Source of the DNA: Mycolicibacterium iranicum
Lineage (GTDB): Bacteria; Actinomycetota; Actinomycetes; Mycobacteriales; Mycobacteriaceae
NCBI RefSeq assembly: GCF_002101705.1
Contig: NZ_LQPC01000047.1
Location: 186,001-250,000, forward strand
Length of the DNA: 64,000 nt
Reading direction: 5' to 3'
Under the pieces are notes generated by a model that ran no database searches, had not been told where the DNA came from, and worked only from the letters and a program-made list of their open reading frames with translations. Of the stretch, positions 39,242 to 48,383 are shown piece by piece (position 1 is the first letter of the stretch; each line of letters opens with the position of its first letter). Both the position numbers and the translations under genes were made by a program.

Positions 39242-39928
39242 CTAGTCCAGCTGGCGTTGCCCGTCGTCGACCACGCGGCCGGCGACCTGCACCCACCCTT
39301 CGGCGCTCCACGTGGTTTCGATGATCGAGCCCTGTCCCTGAACAATGGTCAGGTCTCGGCTGAGGTACTCGGTGATCCGCACTGCGGCGGCGCCGGTGGC
39401 CTCGTCCTCGCGGATGCCGAGGTGCGGGGCGAACATCCGGGACCTGATGGTGCTCGCCTCTTTGTCGAGCCATGTCCACAGATAATGCTCGGTCTCGTCG
39501 GCGTAATCGTCGGGGTCGGCGGCGGCGAGATCGTCGAGCGAGGTGAGGTCGTAGATGGAGAACGCCGGCGCCCACTCAGCTCGGGCGCTGACGGAGGTCC
39601 GGTCGTCGTTGTAGGCCACCTGCACGATGCCTGCGGGCACCTGAAGCGTCTTGATCGGCGTTCCGCGGGCCTTGAGCCACCACGCCGCACCCACGGTCGG
39701 GTGTCCGGCGAACGGTAACTGGGTGGTGGGGGTGTAGATATGGGCGTGCGCGGTGTGCACGCCCTCCGCCGGCAGGGTGACGAAAACCGTTTCGCTGTAG
39801 CCCAACTCGGCGGCTATTCGTTGACGATCGCCGGGGTCCACTGTGGCGGCGTCCACCACGCCGAGCGGGTTACCGAAGCGGCCGTCCTCGTCAGTGAACA
39901 CACGCAGGACTGTCACGTCGATGGCCAT
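39242..39928 (-). CDS. PhzF-family isomerase-like protein
   Basis: This is a 228-residue PhzF/diaminopimelate-epimerase-fold protein, matching Rv2716. The catalytic Glu46 lies in YSETVFV, and PFAGHPTVGAAW and EDEATGAAAV are the matching ligand loops of the two half domains. PhzF itself isomerises an intermediate of phenazine synthesis, but no phenazine genes are present, so the substrate is unknown. On the minus strand TAGCAT ends 6 nt before the ATG, a leaderless start. Confidence 0.87.
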   Translation of the reverse strand: MAIDVTVLRVFTDEDGRFGNPLGVVDAATVDPGDRQRIAAELGYSETVFVTLPAEGVHTAHAHIYTPTTQLPFAGHPTVGAAWWLKARGTPIKTLQVPAGIVQVAYNDDRTSVSARAEWAPAFSIYDLTSLDDLAAADPDDYADETEHYLWTWLDKEASTIRSRMFAPHLGIREDEATGAAAVRITEYLSRDLTIVQGQGSIIETTWSAEGWVQVAGRVVDDGQRQLD

Positions 39929-39934
39929 GGCCCG

Positions 39935-39940
39935 ATGCTA
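39935..39940 (-). promoter_or_regulatory. -10 box of PhzF-like gene (leaderless)
   Basis: On the minus strand TAGCAT ends 6 nt before the ATG at 39928. Confidence 0.5.
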
Positions 39941-39959
39941 CGTCGTGAATGCAGGTGGG

Positions 39960-40991
39960 TCAGGTGGCGCTGCGCTCGTCGGCGCCCATGGCGTCGAGAA
40001 CAGCGACGCGGGTGTCGACGTCGCCCGCGATGGCTCGTTCGCTGATACCCGCGCGCAGCAGGCCACGCAGGTATTCCTGGTCGTAGACTGCCGGATCGGT
40101 CGTATCGATGAACTTCTCGACGAGTTCGACGAATCTCTCAGGGTCGTCGTGGAAGGGGAAGTGACCCGATCCTTCGAAGATCTCCAGTCGCGAACCAGGC
40201 ATCGCGGCGTGCGCCATCTCGGCGTGACTGACCGGGATCACCGAATCGCGGCTGCCCCAGATGAGTTGCACCGGAACCGATTGCGTCAGATAACAGCGGT
40301 CGAGCATGGTCACGACCTGCCCTCGCCAATCGACCACCGCTCGCAACGTCCGCGCAAAAGCCGACGATGCGGTGGGTTCGGGCAAGTCGGCCAGGATACG
40401 CACCATGTTCGGGATGTCGCGGCCGAGCCCGCTCGACCGCAGCAGCGGCCCGCCCATACTGCTCATCAGCCGCAGAGTGGGCAACACCATAGGCAGGCGC
40501 AGCAGCGCCAGGGCCTCACTGCCCATCGGTAACGACGCCACCCGCAACGCGATGTTGACATCCTTGGTGACACCCCCGGCTCCTACCAGGATCAACCGGT
40601 CGACCAATTGAGGAAACTGGTAGGCGAACTGCATCGCGACGCCGCCGCCCAGGGAATGGCCGATGACCGTGACGCTGTCGATCCCGAGCACGCTGAGCAG
40701 ATCGCGCATGCCATTGGCGTACGCGGCCACCGAATAGTCGGCGCGAGGTTTGTCGGACTTGCCGTGCCCGAGCAAGTCCGGCGCGATGACGGTGAACCGC
40801 TGAGCGAGCTGCGTCTGCACGCTGCTCCACGTTGTCGAGTTGTCGCCGATACCGTGGATCATAAGTATCGCCGGCCCGGACCCGGCGACCCGGAACGCCC
40901 GCCGATAGCCGTGGATCGTGCAGTACTGCAGCGTCGGTGTCAGTTCACGCACGGGACGCAAGTTCGGCTTGCGTTCGGTCATGTCGCTCAC
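39960..40991 (-). CDS. Alpha/beta hydrolase (Rv2715-like)
   Basis: This is a 343-residue alpha/beta hydrolase. The oxyanion loop HGIGDN, the nucleophile Ser113 in GHSLGGG, Asp in WGSRDSVIP and His in GSGHFPFHDDP form a complete triad. It corresponds to Rv2715, of unknown substrate; meta-cleavage hydrolases and lipases are relatives. It starts with GTG (ATG 9 nt later is an alternative), 33 bp after the PAC2 gene in the same direction, so they may be co-transcribed. Confidence 0.86.
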   Translation of the reverse strand: MSDMTERKPNLRPVRELTPTLQYCTIHGYRRAFRVAGSGPAILMIHGIGDNSTTWSSVQTQLAQRFTVIAPDLLGHGKSDKPRADYSVAAYANGMRDLLSVLGIDSVTVIGHSLGGGVAMQFAYQFPQLVDRLILVGAGGVTKDVNIALRVASLPMGSEALALLRLPMVLPTLRLMSSMGGPLLRSSGLGRDIPNMVRILADLPEPTASSAFARTLRAVVDWRGQVVTMLDRCYLTQSVPVQLIWGSRDSVIPVSHAEMAHAAMPGSRLEIFEGSGHFPFHDDPERFVELVEKFIDTTDPAVYDQEYLRGLLRAGISERAIAGDVDTRVAVLDAMGADERSAT

Positions 40992-41024
40992 TCCGTCGTC
41001 AGGCCGGCTGGTAGCCGGCGGAAG

Positions 41025-42017
41025 TCAGAGACCTTCCCGTGGGTGGTCGTCCCCGTCCTTCCGCTTCTTCTCACCGGCTTGCTGAGCGAGGAAACGTTCG
41101 AATTCCGCGCCCAACTCTTCACCACTCGGCAAATCCTCGTCGCGCGCGAGCAGGGACCGGTTCTCCTGGGCGGCAACGAACGCATCGTACTGGCGCTCCA
41201 GCGCCTCCACCACCTGAGCAACCTCCGGGCTGGCGGCGACCTGCTCGTTGATCTTGTCCAAGACCTCCGCGGCAGCCTTGGTCAGGTCGGCAGTCGGCAA
41301 CTCCAGCGAACCATTTCTGGCAACTTCGGACAGCAGCGTCTCCGCCGCGGACGGGTAATCGGTCTGCGCCAAGTAGTGGGGCACGTGGACTGTGAAGCCT
41401 ACGACCTCGTAACCGTGCTGCGCCATCCGGAACTCCAACAGGTTGGACGCGCTGCCAGGTACCTGCACCTCGCCGACCCACGGCGCATGCTCGGCGATGA
41501 GCTCCTTGTCGTTGGAATGTGCCGTCAGGGTCATCGGGCGGGTGTGCGGAACGGCCATCGGGATGGAGCCCAGTCCGATCACACGCCTGACCCCGAGCCG
41601 CTCGGCCAGCAGCCGCACGGCTGTGATGAAGCGCTCCCAGCGCAGATCTGGTTCCAGCCCGGCGAGGAGCAGGAACGGCGTGCCGACGCTGTCGTGCAGC
41701 GCGTAGAGATTGAGTTCGGGTTCCTCATACGACGTGAAGTGATCGGTCTTGAAGGTCATCAACGGCCGTCGAGAGCGGTAGTCGAGCAGTTCGTCGATCG
41801 CAAACGATGCGACCAGTTCGGTGTCCAGCGTGTTCTTGAGGTGCTGTGCGGCCAGCTTGATGGCGTGCCCGGCGTCGGAGAAACCCTGGAGGGCATGCAC
41901 GAGGACCGGGCCGCGACCGTCGGGAGAGGTCAGCTGCGGGCCGGGAAACTCCAGTTCGTACATCCCGGTCTGTTCGGGCTGATACCGCTGACCGGGATCC
42001 TGTGTCTCGTCAGTCAC
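41025..42017 (-). CDS. PAC2-family protein (Rv2714-like)
   Basis: This is a 330-residue PAC2 (proteasome assembly chaperone 2-like) protein matching Rv2714. The fold has a purine-nucleoside-phosphorylase-like core with VLVHALQGFSDAGHA near residue 38 and GLGSIPMAVPHTRP near 145. A C-terminal coiled segment rich in Glu, Gln and Lys ends it. Mycobacteria have a proteasome, but a role for these proteins in its assembly is unproven. The GTG at 42017 is preceded by GAGGAGG. Confidence 0.85.
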   Translation of the reverse strand: MTDETQDPGQRYQPEQTGMYELEFPGPQLTSPDGRGPVLVHALQGFSDAGHAIKLAAQHLKNTLDTELVASFAIDELLDYRSRRPLMTFKTDHFTSYEEPELNLYALHDSVGTPFLLLAGLEPDLRWERFITAVRLLAERLGVRRVIGLGSIPMAVPHTRPMTLTAHSNDKELIAEHAPWVGEVQVPGSASNLLEFRMAQHGYEVVGFTVHVPHYLAQTDYPSAAETLLSEVARNGSLELPTADLTKAAAEVLDKINEQVAASPEVAQVVEALERQYDAFVAAQENRSLLARDEDLPSGEELGAEFERFLAQQAGEKKRKDGDDHPREGL

Positions 42018-42256
42018 TTGTCTCGCCTCCTCGCCTCGGTGCGACCACCACGTGACGGTGATCGGGACCGTGAGCAACCAGTGTCTCGCACGATGTGATG
42101 TCGCCGCACCCGGCTCGGGTGGCGTCACCCGTTTGTTCGAACGCGAACACGCCGATGTGACATTCCTGGATGGTGACTCGTCTTCTACCCGGCGGCAGCG
42201 GTGGGGAAACGCGCGGCAGAGGCACGACGACGCCGGAAGGGGGAAGATGGGCGGGT

Positions 42257-43057
42257 ATGCGAACGTCTGCCGCCCTCCCCGCGCGGTCGGCATGGGTCTG
42301 GCTGCTGATCGCGCTGGCCCTCCTGGTGGGCTGCGGAAGCGAGCCGGCCCTGGATCGACTGCCGCCCGTCGACGGGGTGCCCGCCGCGCGCCCGGTAACC
42401 CCTGACTCGCGGGTGGGCGCCGTCTTCCCCGGCGCGGGTGGGCTGCACCTGTGTACCGCTGCGGTACTGGCGTCTTCGTCGGCGAACCTCATCCTGACCG
42501 CGGCGCACTGCCTGGCCGCCGACGTCGACACCCGATTCGTTCCCGGTTTCGGTGACGACGCCGATGATCCGGGGGAGGACGACAGCTGGCATGTCGTCGC
42601 GGTCTACCTGGATCCGCGATGGGTCGCCGACCAGGATCCGATGGCCGACTTCGCGGTGGCGCGGGTGCAGCGCGCCGACGGGGCCAGGTTGGAGTCGGTC
42701 ACGGGGGAGGGGCTGCGGATCGGCAACGCGCCAAAGCCGGGCGAGGACGTCACCGTCATCGGTTATCCGGCGGGGGTTGGCGGCGGACCTTTGGCGTGCC
42801 GCGCAGCTGTGGCGGCCGCGCACCACGGCTTCCCCGCGCTGCACTGCGACGGCGTGGTCGGCGGCTTTTCGGGCGCGCCGTGGATATCCGGGTCGACGGT
42901 GTCGGGGTTGATCGGTGGGCTCGACGGTGGCGGCTGCCTCGACGAGATTTCGTACTCTCCGCCGTTCGGCACCGCCCTGACCGAATTGATGACGCGCGCG
43001 CAGACGGGAGCGCCGGCCGACAGGCCGCCGGAGGACTTCACCGACGGATGCGAATGA
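42257..43057 (+). CDS. Trypsin-like serine protease lipoprotein
   Basis: This is a 266-residue secreted protease. The signal peptide ends in a good lipobox (LLVGC, lipidated Cys26). The catalytic triad is His84 in TAAHC, Asp131 in ADFAVA and Ser205 in GGFSGAP. Pairs of cysteines (65/85, 181/197 and a later pair) could form the disulphides of a chymotrypsin fold. It would act at the outer face of the membrane. It lies 239 bp from the divergent PAC2 gene and is convergent with sthA. No equivalent sits here in M. tuberculosis. Confidence 0.85.
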   Translation: MRTSAALPARSAWVWLLIALALLVGCGSEPALDRLPPVDGVPAARPVTPDSRVGAVFPGAGGLHLCTAAVLASSSANLILTAAHCLAADVDTRFVPGFGDDADDPGEDDSWHVVAVYLDPRWVADQDPMADFAVARVQRADGARLESVTGEGLRIGNAPKPGEDVTVIGYPAGVGGGPLACRAAVAAAHHGFPALHCDGVVGGFSGAPWISGSTVSGLIGGLDGGGCLDEISYSPPFGTALTELMTRAQTGAPADRPPEDFTDGCE

Positions 43058-43063
43058 CGGCGC

Positions 43064-44479
43064 TCATGCCCGGAACTGGTTGAGCGCCCGCAATTTGTTC
43101 ATGACGTCGAGGGCGGCGACCTTGTAGGCCTCCGAGAACGTCGGGTAGTTGAAGACCGCGTCGACGAGGTATTCGACGGTGCCGCCGCAGCCCATGACGG
43201 CCTGGCCGATATGCACCATCTCGGTGGCACTGGTGCCGAAGATGTGCACGCCGAGCAGGCGTAGATCCTCGGTCGACACCAGCAGCTTGAGCATGCCGTA
43301 GGAGTCACCGGCGATCTGTCCGCGCGCGAGCTCCCGGTAGCGGGATACGCCGACCTCGTAGGGGATGGCATCCTTGGTCAGCTCGACCTCTGTGGCCCCG
43401 ACGTAAGAGACCTCGGGGATGGAGTAGATACCGATCGGCTGCAATTCCGTCATCTCGTGGCGGGGTTCGTCGAAGGCGTGGTACGCGGCCAGCCTGCCCT
43501 GATCCATCGACGTCGCCGCCAGCGCGGGGAACCCGATGACGTCGCCAACGGCGTAGATGTGGTCGACCTTGGTCTGGAAGTTGTCGTCGACGAAGATGCG
43601 ACCGCGGTTGTCGGCCTCCAGGCCCGCGTTCTCCAGGTTCAGATGGTCTGTCTGCCCCTGTCGGCCGGCCGAATACATCACCGTCTCCGCCGGGATCTGC
43701 TTGCCGCTGGCCAGCGTCGTCACGGTGCCCGCGGCGCCGACATCCACGGCGGTGACCTCCTCGCCGAAGCGGAACGTCACCGCCAGGTCGCGCAGGTGGA
43801 ACTTGAGGGACTCGATGATTTCCGAGTCGCAGAAATCGAGCATGGTGTCGCGTTTCTCGACGACGGTCACCTTGGTGCCCAGCGCGGCGAACATCGATGC
43901 GTACTCGATACCGATGACGCCGGCGCCGACCACCACCATCGAGGTAGGCAGCGATTTGAGGTCGAGGATGCCGTCGGAGTCCAGCACACGGTTCTCGTCG
44001 AACTCCACGCCCGCCGGCCGCGCCGGCTTGGTGCCGGTGGCGACGACGATGTATTCGCTTGTGAGAGTGGTACGTTCGCCGCGGCGTGACTCCTCCACGA
44101 GGACGGTGTGCGGATCCAGGAAGCGGCCGTGCCCTTCGATCAGATCGATGCGGTTGCGCATGAGTTGGGACCGCACGACGTCTTGTTCCCTGGTGATGAC
44201 GTGAGTGGTGCGGGCCAGCAGGTCGGCTGGGGTGATCTTCTCTTTCACGCGGTAGCTGGCGCCGTAGAGCTCGCGCTGGCTCATGCCTGTCAGGTAGACG
44301 ACGGCTTCGCGCAGCGTCTTCGACGGGATCGTTCCGGTGTTGACGCAGACACCGCCGAGCATGCGTCCACGCTCGACGACAGCCACTGACTTCCCGAGCT
44401 TTGCGGCCGCGATGGCAGCCTTTTGTCCGCCCGGTCCGGAACCGATGACGACAAGGTCGTACTCGAACATCGAAGCCAT
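43064..44479 (-). CDS. sthA: Soluble pyridine nucleotide transhydrogenase
   Basis: SthA moves hydride between NADPH and NAD+ to balance the two pools. The 471-residue FAD protein has GSGPGG (13-18) for FAD, an NAD(P) loop VVGAGVIGIE near 182-191 and a C-terminal dimer domain. The redox disulphide of related lipoamide dehydrogenases is absent: Cys45 in GGVCVNTGT remains but the partner position 50 is Thr, as expected for SthA. The ATG at 44479 is used; one 9 nt later is possible. Confidence 0.93.
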   Translation of the reverse strand: MASMFEYDLVVIGSGPGGQKAAIAAAKLGKSVAVVERGRMLGGVCVNTGTIPSKTLREAVVYLTGMSQRELYGASYRVKEKITPADLLARTTHVITREQDVVRSQLMRNRIDLIEGHGRFLDPHTVLVEESRRGERTTLTSEYIVVATGTKPARPAGVEFDENRVLDSDGILDLKSLPTSMVVVGAGVIGIEYASMFAALGTKVTVVEKRDTMLDFCDSEIIESLKFHLRDLAVTFRFGEEVTAVDVGAAGTVTTLASGKQIPAETVMYSAGRQGQTDHLNLENAGLEADNRGRIFVDDNFQTKVDHIYAVGDVIGFPALAATSMDQGRLAAYHAFDEPRHEMTELQPIGIYSIPEVSYVGATEVELTKDAIPYEVGVSRYRELARGQIAGDSYGMLKLLVSTEDLRLLGVHIFGTSATEMVHIGQAVMGCGGTVEYLVDAVFNYPTFSEAYKVAALDVMNKLRALNQFRA

Positions 44480-44648
44480 GGGTCAGGTCTACGCCGGTTG
44501 TCCGGATCGCGCATGCCGAGCCGCGTCAACAACTGGTGAACAGCTGCTCGCGCAATTCTTCATCCCCAAACCCAATTTCATCCCCAGTTGCGCTGCCGCC
44601 GAGCGACGACGGCGCTGCGACGTCGGTGGCGGTTGCCAAGTTTGCGGT

Positions 44649-45719
44649 ATGGCCTCACTACATCAGTTCGGAAACAACGCCGGAAACCATCCCGAATCCT
44701 CGGTCGACTGCCCGGGCGCCCTGATCGCGGCATTGCCCGCCGTCCTGGGTTTCGTGCCCGAACAATCTGTGGTCCTCGTGACCGCCGCTCACGGCGAGAT
44801 GGGTGCCGTGCTGCGCGGGAATCTGTCCGACGCCACGGCAGAGCGGCTGCGTGAGTTGGCACAGCTGGCGTCCGCCTCGGGGGCCGAGATCGTCATCGCC
44901 GTCCTCGTCGACGACGAGGGGGCGGATTGTCCGGCGTGCTTCGACGAGCACCGCTGGCTGGTGCGCACACTCGGCCGCGAACTCGCCGACCATGGTGTGG
45001 AATTGGTTGCTGCGCACGTTGTTGCCGAGGTGGCCGCCGGTGCCCGGTGGTTCTGCGCGGACGGCTGCGGCCGCTCCGGAGTGGTCGACGATCCGATGGC
45101 ATCGCCCACCGCGATGGCCGCCGTGCTGGACGGCCGGCGGCTCTACACCACGCGTGAGGAACTCCTGGCAGTCGTCGCCACCGCTGATCCCGCACGCACC
45201 GGGGCACTTGCTGAGGTCATCGAACGTGACAGCGGCGGTGGGCGCGAACGGCCGGATTCGCAGGCCCGCGGCGATATCGAGCATGTCCTGGAATGCGTTG
45301 AACGAAATGACCAAGGCGCGGTGTTGGGAGACGGGGAGCTGGCGCGGTTGGCGTGGGCGCTGACAGATACGCGGGTGCGCGACACGCTTTATGCGCTGGC
45401 GGTCGGCGACAAGGCCGGGTCGGCGGAATCGCTGTGGGTGCAGCTGTCACAGACCCTGCCTGAGCCATGGCGGGTCGAAGCGCTTGTGCTGCTGGCCTTC
45501 TCGGCCTATGCGCGCGGGGACGGCCCCTTGGCGGGGATCTCGTTGGACGCGGCGCTTCGATGCGGCCCCCACAGGATGGCCGGCATGCTCGACCAGGCGC
45601 TACAGGCCGGGATGCGGCCAGACCAGATTCGAGAGCTTGCTGATACGGGCTATCGGCTGGCCACCCAGCTGGGCGTGCGCCTGCCGCCGAAGCGATGGCT
45701 CCGCAGGCGGGCCAGTTAG
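44649..45719 (+). CDS. DUF4192 protein (Rv2712c-like)
   Basis: This is a 356-residue soluble protein of the DUF4192 family, conserved beside ideR in mycobacteria. The N-terminal part has CPGALIAALPAVLGFVPEQSVVLV, and the C-terminal half is an Ala/Leu-rich helical region with VEALVLLAFSAYARGDGPLAG. Three cysteines near CPAC and FCADGC might bind metal. No function is known. The ATG at 44649 gives the family's usual N-terminus. It ends 1 bp before the stop of convergent ideR. Confidence 0.83.
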   Translation: MASLHQFGNNAGNHPESSVDCPGALIAALPAVLGFVPEQSVVLVTAAHGEMGAVLRGNLSDATAERLRELAQLASASGAEIVIAVLVDDEGADCPACFDEHRWLVRTLGRELADHGVELVAAHVVAEVAAGARWFCADGCGRSGVVDDPMASPTAMAAVLDGRRLYTTREELLAVVATADPARTGALAEVIERDSGGGRERPDSQARGDIEHVLECVERNDQGAVLGDGELARLAWALTDTRVRDTLYALAVGDKAGSAESLWVQLSQTLPEPWRVEALVLLAFSAYARGDGPLAGISLDAALRCGPHRMAGMLDQALQAGMRPDQIRELADTGYRLATQLGVRLPPKRWLRRRAS

Positions 45720-45720
45720 G

Positions 45721-46413
45721 TCAGACCTTCTCGACCTTGACGGCGTGCGCCATCTCGTGGGGCAGCTCAACCTGCTCGTGCCCGGGGATGACGATCATGA
45801 CTCCGCCGTGGTCGTTGACCTCGACGGTGACGCGCGCATTCGGCACGACGCCGGCGTCTTTGAGGCGGGCGATCAGTTCGACGTCACCCTGGACGTGCTC
45901 GGTCAGCTGACGCACGACGACGGCGACCGGCATACCCGCCGGCAGTTCGGTCAGACGGACGAGGCTGTATGCCTCGTCGGCGAACTCGTCGCCGACACCG
46001 AGCTCGGAAAGGCCGGGAATCGGGTTCCCGAACGGCGAGGTCGTCGGGTTGTTGAGCACCTGCACCAGGCGGCGCTCAACGTCGACGCTCATCACGTGTT
46101 CCCAGCGGCACGCCTCGGCATGCACCTCTTCCCAGGGCAGGCCGATCACGTCGACGAGGAGACGCTCGGCGAGACGGTGCTTACGCATCACGGCGACGGC
46201 GAGCGCACGGCCCTTATCGGTGAGCTCAAGGTGCCGGTCGCCCGCGACGTGGAGCAGGCCATCCCGCTCCATCCGGGACACAGTCTGGCTCACGGTGGGT
46301 CCACTCTGGTCGAGACGCTCCGCGATGCGCGCACGCAGCGGGATCACGCCCTCTTCCTCGAGGTCGTAGATCGTTCGCAGATACATCTCGGTGGTATCGA
46401 CTAGATCGTTCAT
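45721..46413 (-). CDS. ideR: Iron-dependent regulator IdeR
   Basis: IdeR is the iron-loaded repressor of siderophore genes and activator of iron storage. The 230-residue DtxR-family protein has a winged helix (1-74), a dimer domain with both metal sites intact (Met10, Cys102, Glu105, His106; His79, Glu83, His98) and a C-terminal SH3-like domain. A GGAGGG ribosome binding site precedes the ATG. It lies downstream of sigB in the same direction, with a strong hairpin between them. Confidence 0.97.
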   Translation of the reverse strand: MNDLVDTTEMYLRTIYDLEEEGVIPLRARIAERLDQSGPTVSQTVSRMERDGLLHVAGDRHLELTDKGRALAVAVMRKHRLAERLLVDVIGLPWEEVHAEACRWEHVMSVDVERRLVQVLNNPTTSPFGNPIPGLSELGVGDEFADEAYSLVRLTELPAGMPVAVVVRQLTEHVQGDVELIARLKDAGVVPNARVTVEVNDHGGVMIVIPGHEQVELPHEMAHAVKVEKV

Positions 46414-46515
46414 GGCACACCCTCCGTCTGAGGCGAGTCTACCGGCCGATGCGGCACGGCAGCGGTCCTTCCCGACGCGACACGGTCACACCGCACCCGA
46501 CGGCGTCCTCGCAGC

Positions 46516-46549
46516 AGAAGGCCCGTCCGGGACTCCCGGCGGGCCTTCT
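46516..46549 (-). terminator. Hairpin after sigB
   Basis: AGAAGGCCCG and CGGGCCTTCT form a perfect 10-bp stem whose 14-nt loop can pair further (CCGGG/CCCGG). It begins 12 nt after the sigB stop and separates sigB from ideR. No U-tract follows. Confidence 0.7.
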
Positions 46550-46560
46550 GAGGAATCGGC

Positions 46561-47520
46561 TTAGCTGGCGTACGAACGCAGGCGGTCGGCACGCTCCCCG
46601 TTGCGAAGCTTCGCCATCACCTCGCGCTCGATCTGGCGGACACGCTCGCGGGACAGGCCGAAGAGCTTGCCGATCTGGTCGAGGGTGCGTGGCTGGCCGT
46701 CGTCGAGGCCGAACCGCAACCGGATGACCTGCTGCTCACGTTCGTCGAGCGTGGCGAGCACGTAGCGGATGTCGGTGTGCAGCAGTTCGGAGATGACCGC
46801 GTTCTCTGCAGACATCGCCTCGGCGTCCTCGATGAAGTCACCGAGCGGCGCCTCTTCGTCACTTCCGACAGGCATGTCCAGGCTCACCGGGTCCCGGCTG
46901 TGCTCCAGGAGGTCGTTGATCTTCTCGACCGGGATGCCCGACTCCTCTGCGAGCTCCTCGTCGGTGGCCTCACGGCCGAGGTTCTGGTGCATCTCGCGCT
47001 TAATGCGGGCCAGCTTGTTGACCTGCTCGACCAGATGCACAGGGAGCCGGATGGTACGGCTCTGGTCGGCCATGCCGCGCGTGATCGCCTGGCGAATCCA
47101 CCAGGTGGCGTAGGTGGAGAACTTGAAACCCTTGCTGTAGTCGAACTTCTCCATCGCGCGGATGAGGCCGAGGTTGCCCTCCTGGATGAGATCGAGCAGC
47201 GGCATCCCGCGGCCGGTGTAGCGCTTGGCCAACGACACCACCAGTCGCAGGTTTGCTTCCAGCAGATGCCGACGCGCCGCCTCGCCGTCGCGCACCACTG
47301 CCGCGAGATCACGCTTGCGGTTGTCGCCCAAGCGCTTCCGCGTGGCGAGCAAATGCTGCGCGTAGAGACCGGCCTCGATCCGCTTGGCCAGCTCGACCTC
47401 GTCCGCGGCATTGAGCAGCGCGGTCTTTCCGATGCCGTTCAGGTACACGCGGACCAGGTCGGCGGCGGGGCTCTGAGCGTCCAGATCTTGGTCGATGCGG
47501 CTGGTGGTGGCATTTGCCAT
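46561..47520 (-). CDS. sigB: Sigma factor SigB
   Basis: SigB is the group 2 sigma factor for stress and stationary phase. The 319-residue protein contains regions 1.2, 2 (LRLVVSLAKRYTGRGMPLLDLIQEGNLGL and FSTYATWWIRQAI), 3 and 4 (helix-turn-helix TLDQIGKLFGLSRERVRQIE), but not the long N-terminal extension of SigA. The ATG at 47520 follows AGGAGG. An ECF-type promoter lies upstream, so SigE or SigH would raise its level under stress. Confidence 0.96.
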   Translation of the reverse strand: MANATTSRIDQDLDAQSPAADLVRVYLNGIGKTALLNAADEVELAKRIEAGLYAQHLLATRKRLGDNRKRDLAAVVRDGEAARRHLLEANLRLVVSLAKRYTGRGMPLLDLIQEGNLGLIRAMEKFDYSKGFKFSTYATWWIRQAITRGMADQSRTIRLPVHLVEQVNKLARIKREMHQNLGREATDEELAEESGIPVEKINDLLEHSRDPVSLDMPVGSDEEAPLGDFIEDAEAMSAENAVISELLHTDIRYVLATLDEREQQVIRLRFGLDDGQPRTLDQIGKLFGLSRERVRQIEREVMAKLRNGERADRLRSYAS

Positions 47521-47556
47521 GGCGGCCTCCTGATCGGGTGGAACTTTCAAGGACTA

Positions 47557-47583
47557 CAACGCCCCAGGCGCGCAGAGAGTTCC
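47557..47583 (-). promoter_or_regulatory. ECF SigE/SigH-type promoter of sigB
   Basis: On the minus strand GGAAC (47583-47579), 17 nt, then CGTTG (47561-47557) matches the SigE/SigH consensus. It lies 36 nt before the sigB start, as known for mycobacterial sigB. Confidence 0.75.
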
Positions 47584-47667
47584 CACGTTCCCGGAGGTTC
47601 ACACCTTCTGATCAGCGGTTATTGGACGACGACCTGAGAATCGTCTGAGAATGCCCGAAGAAGGCAC

Positions 47668-48069
47668 TCAGCCAGGAACGTCGCCGGGCTGATCGCCGCC
47701 GCCATGTTGCGGCGCGCTGCGTACCGGGCGTTCGATAGCCGGTCGTTCGGCGGTCGGGAACAGTGGGATGCGGCGCGGGGTGTCATAGCGGCGGGGCTCG
47801 TCGGCGCTACGCGGCGGACGGTCGTTGGCGATCAGAACCGCCATCCACGGCAGGGGGATCGAGACCACGATGATCGCCAGGGAGATCAGCCCGTTCTCCC
47901 ATATCGAGTAGGCCACCGCGGCAAGAATGAGCGCGGGGATGCGAAAGGCCATCAGTGACAGGTACTTCTTGACGCGGCGGCGGTGCTGCTCTTCGTACGC
48001 GGGAGCGGCCCGGGTGATCAGGACCGGACGGCCTTCGTCGTCGAAACTCAGCTCTGGGCCTTGTTTCAT
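47668..48069 (-). CDS. DUF3099 membrane protein (Rv2709-like)
   Basis: This is a 133-residue DUF3099 protein with two membrane helices (about 36-56 and 61-80), an N-terminal cytosolic part with ITRAAPAYEEQHRRRVKKY, and a Pro/Arg-rich tail. Function is unknown. It is conserved near sigB in mycobacteria (Rv2709). The ATG at 48069 is preferred to one 18 nt upstream because the family N-terminus starts there. Confidence 0.82.
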   Translation of the reverse strand: MKQGPELSFDDEGRPVLITRAAPAYEEQHRRRVKKYLSLMAFRIPALILAAVAYSIWENGLISLAIIVVSIPLPWMAVLIANDRPPRSADEPRRYDTPRRIPLFPTAERPAIERPVRSAPQHGGGDQPGDVPG

Positions 48070-48146
48070 ATCTCCACTGTTCCACATCTGGGGACCGGTG
48101 TGCCCGTTGCGTTCCTTACCAAACTCTTGCCAGGCAGAATGGGCGC

Positions 48147-48383
48147 ATGGACACCCAGACGATCGAGCGCACCGAGACCGACGAACGCGTCGATGACGGG
48201 ACCGATGACGACCGGCCCAAGTTCTTCCACTACGTCAAGAAGGACAAGATCGCTGAGAGTGCCGTCATGGGAACGCACGTCGTGGCGCTGTGCGGCGAGG
48301 TGTTCCCGGTGACGCGTTCGGCGAAGCCCGGCTCGCCGGTGTGCCCCGACTGCAAGCGGATCTACGAACAGCTCAAGAAGTAG
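48147..48383 (+). CDS. DUF3039 small zinc-ribbon-like protein
   Basis: This is a 78-residue DUF3039 protein, conserved in actinobacteria (Rv2708c). The acidic N-terminus is followed by FHYVKKDKIAESAVMG, and cysteines in ALCGEVF and VCPDCKR, with nearby His, look like a small metal site. Function is unknown. It overlaps the 3' end of the convergent YihY gene by 11 bp. Confidence 0.85.
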   Translation: MDTQTIERTETDERVDDGTDDDRPKFFHYVKKDKIAESAVMGTHVVALCGEVFPVTRSAKPGSPVCPDCKRIYEQLKK

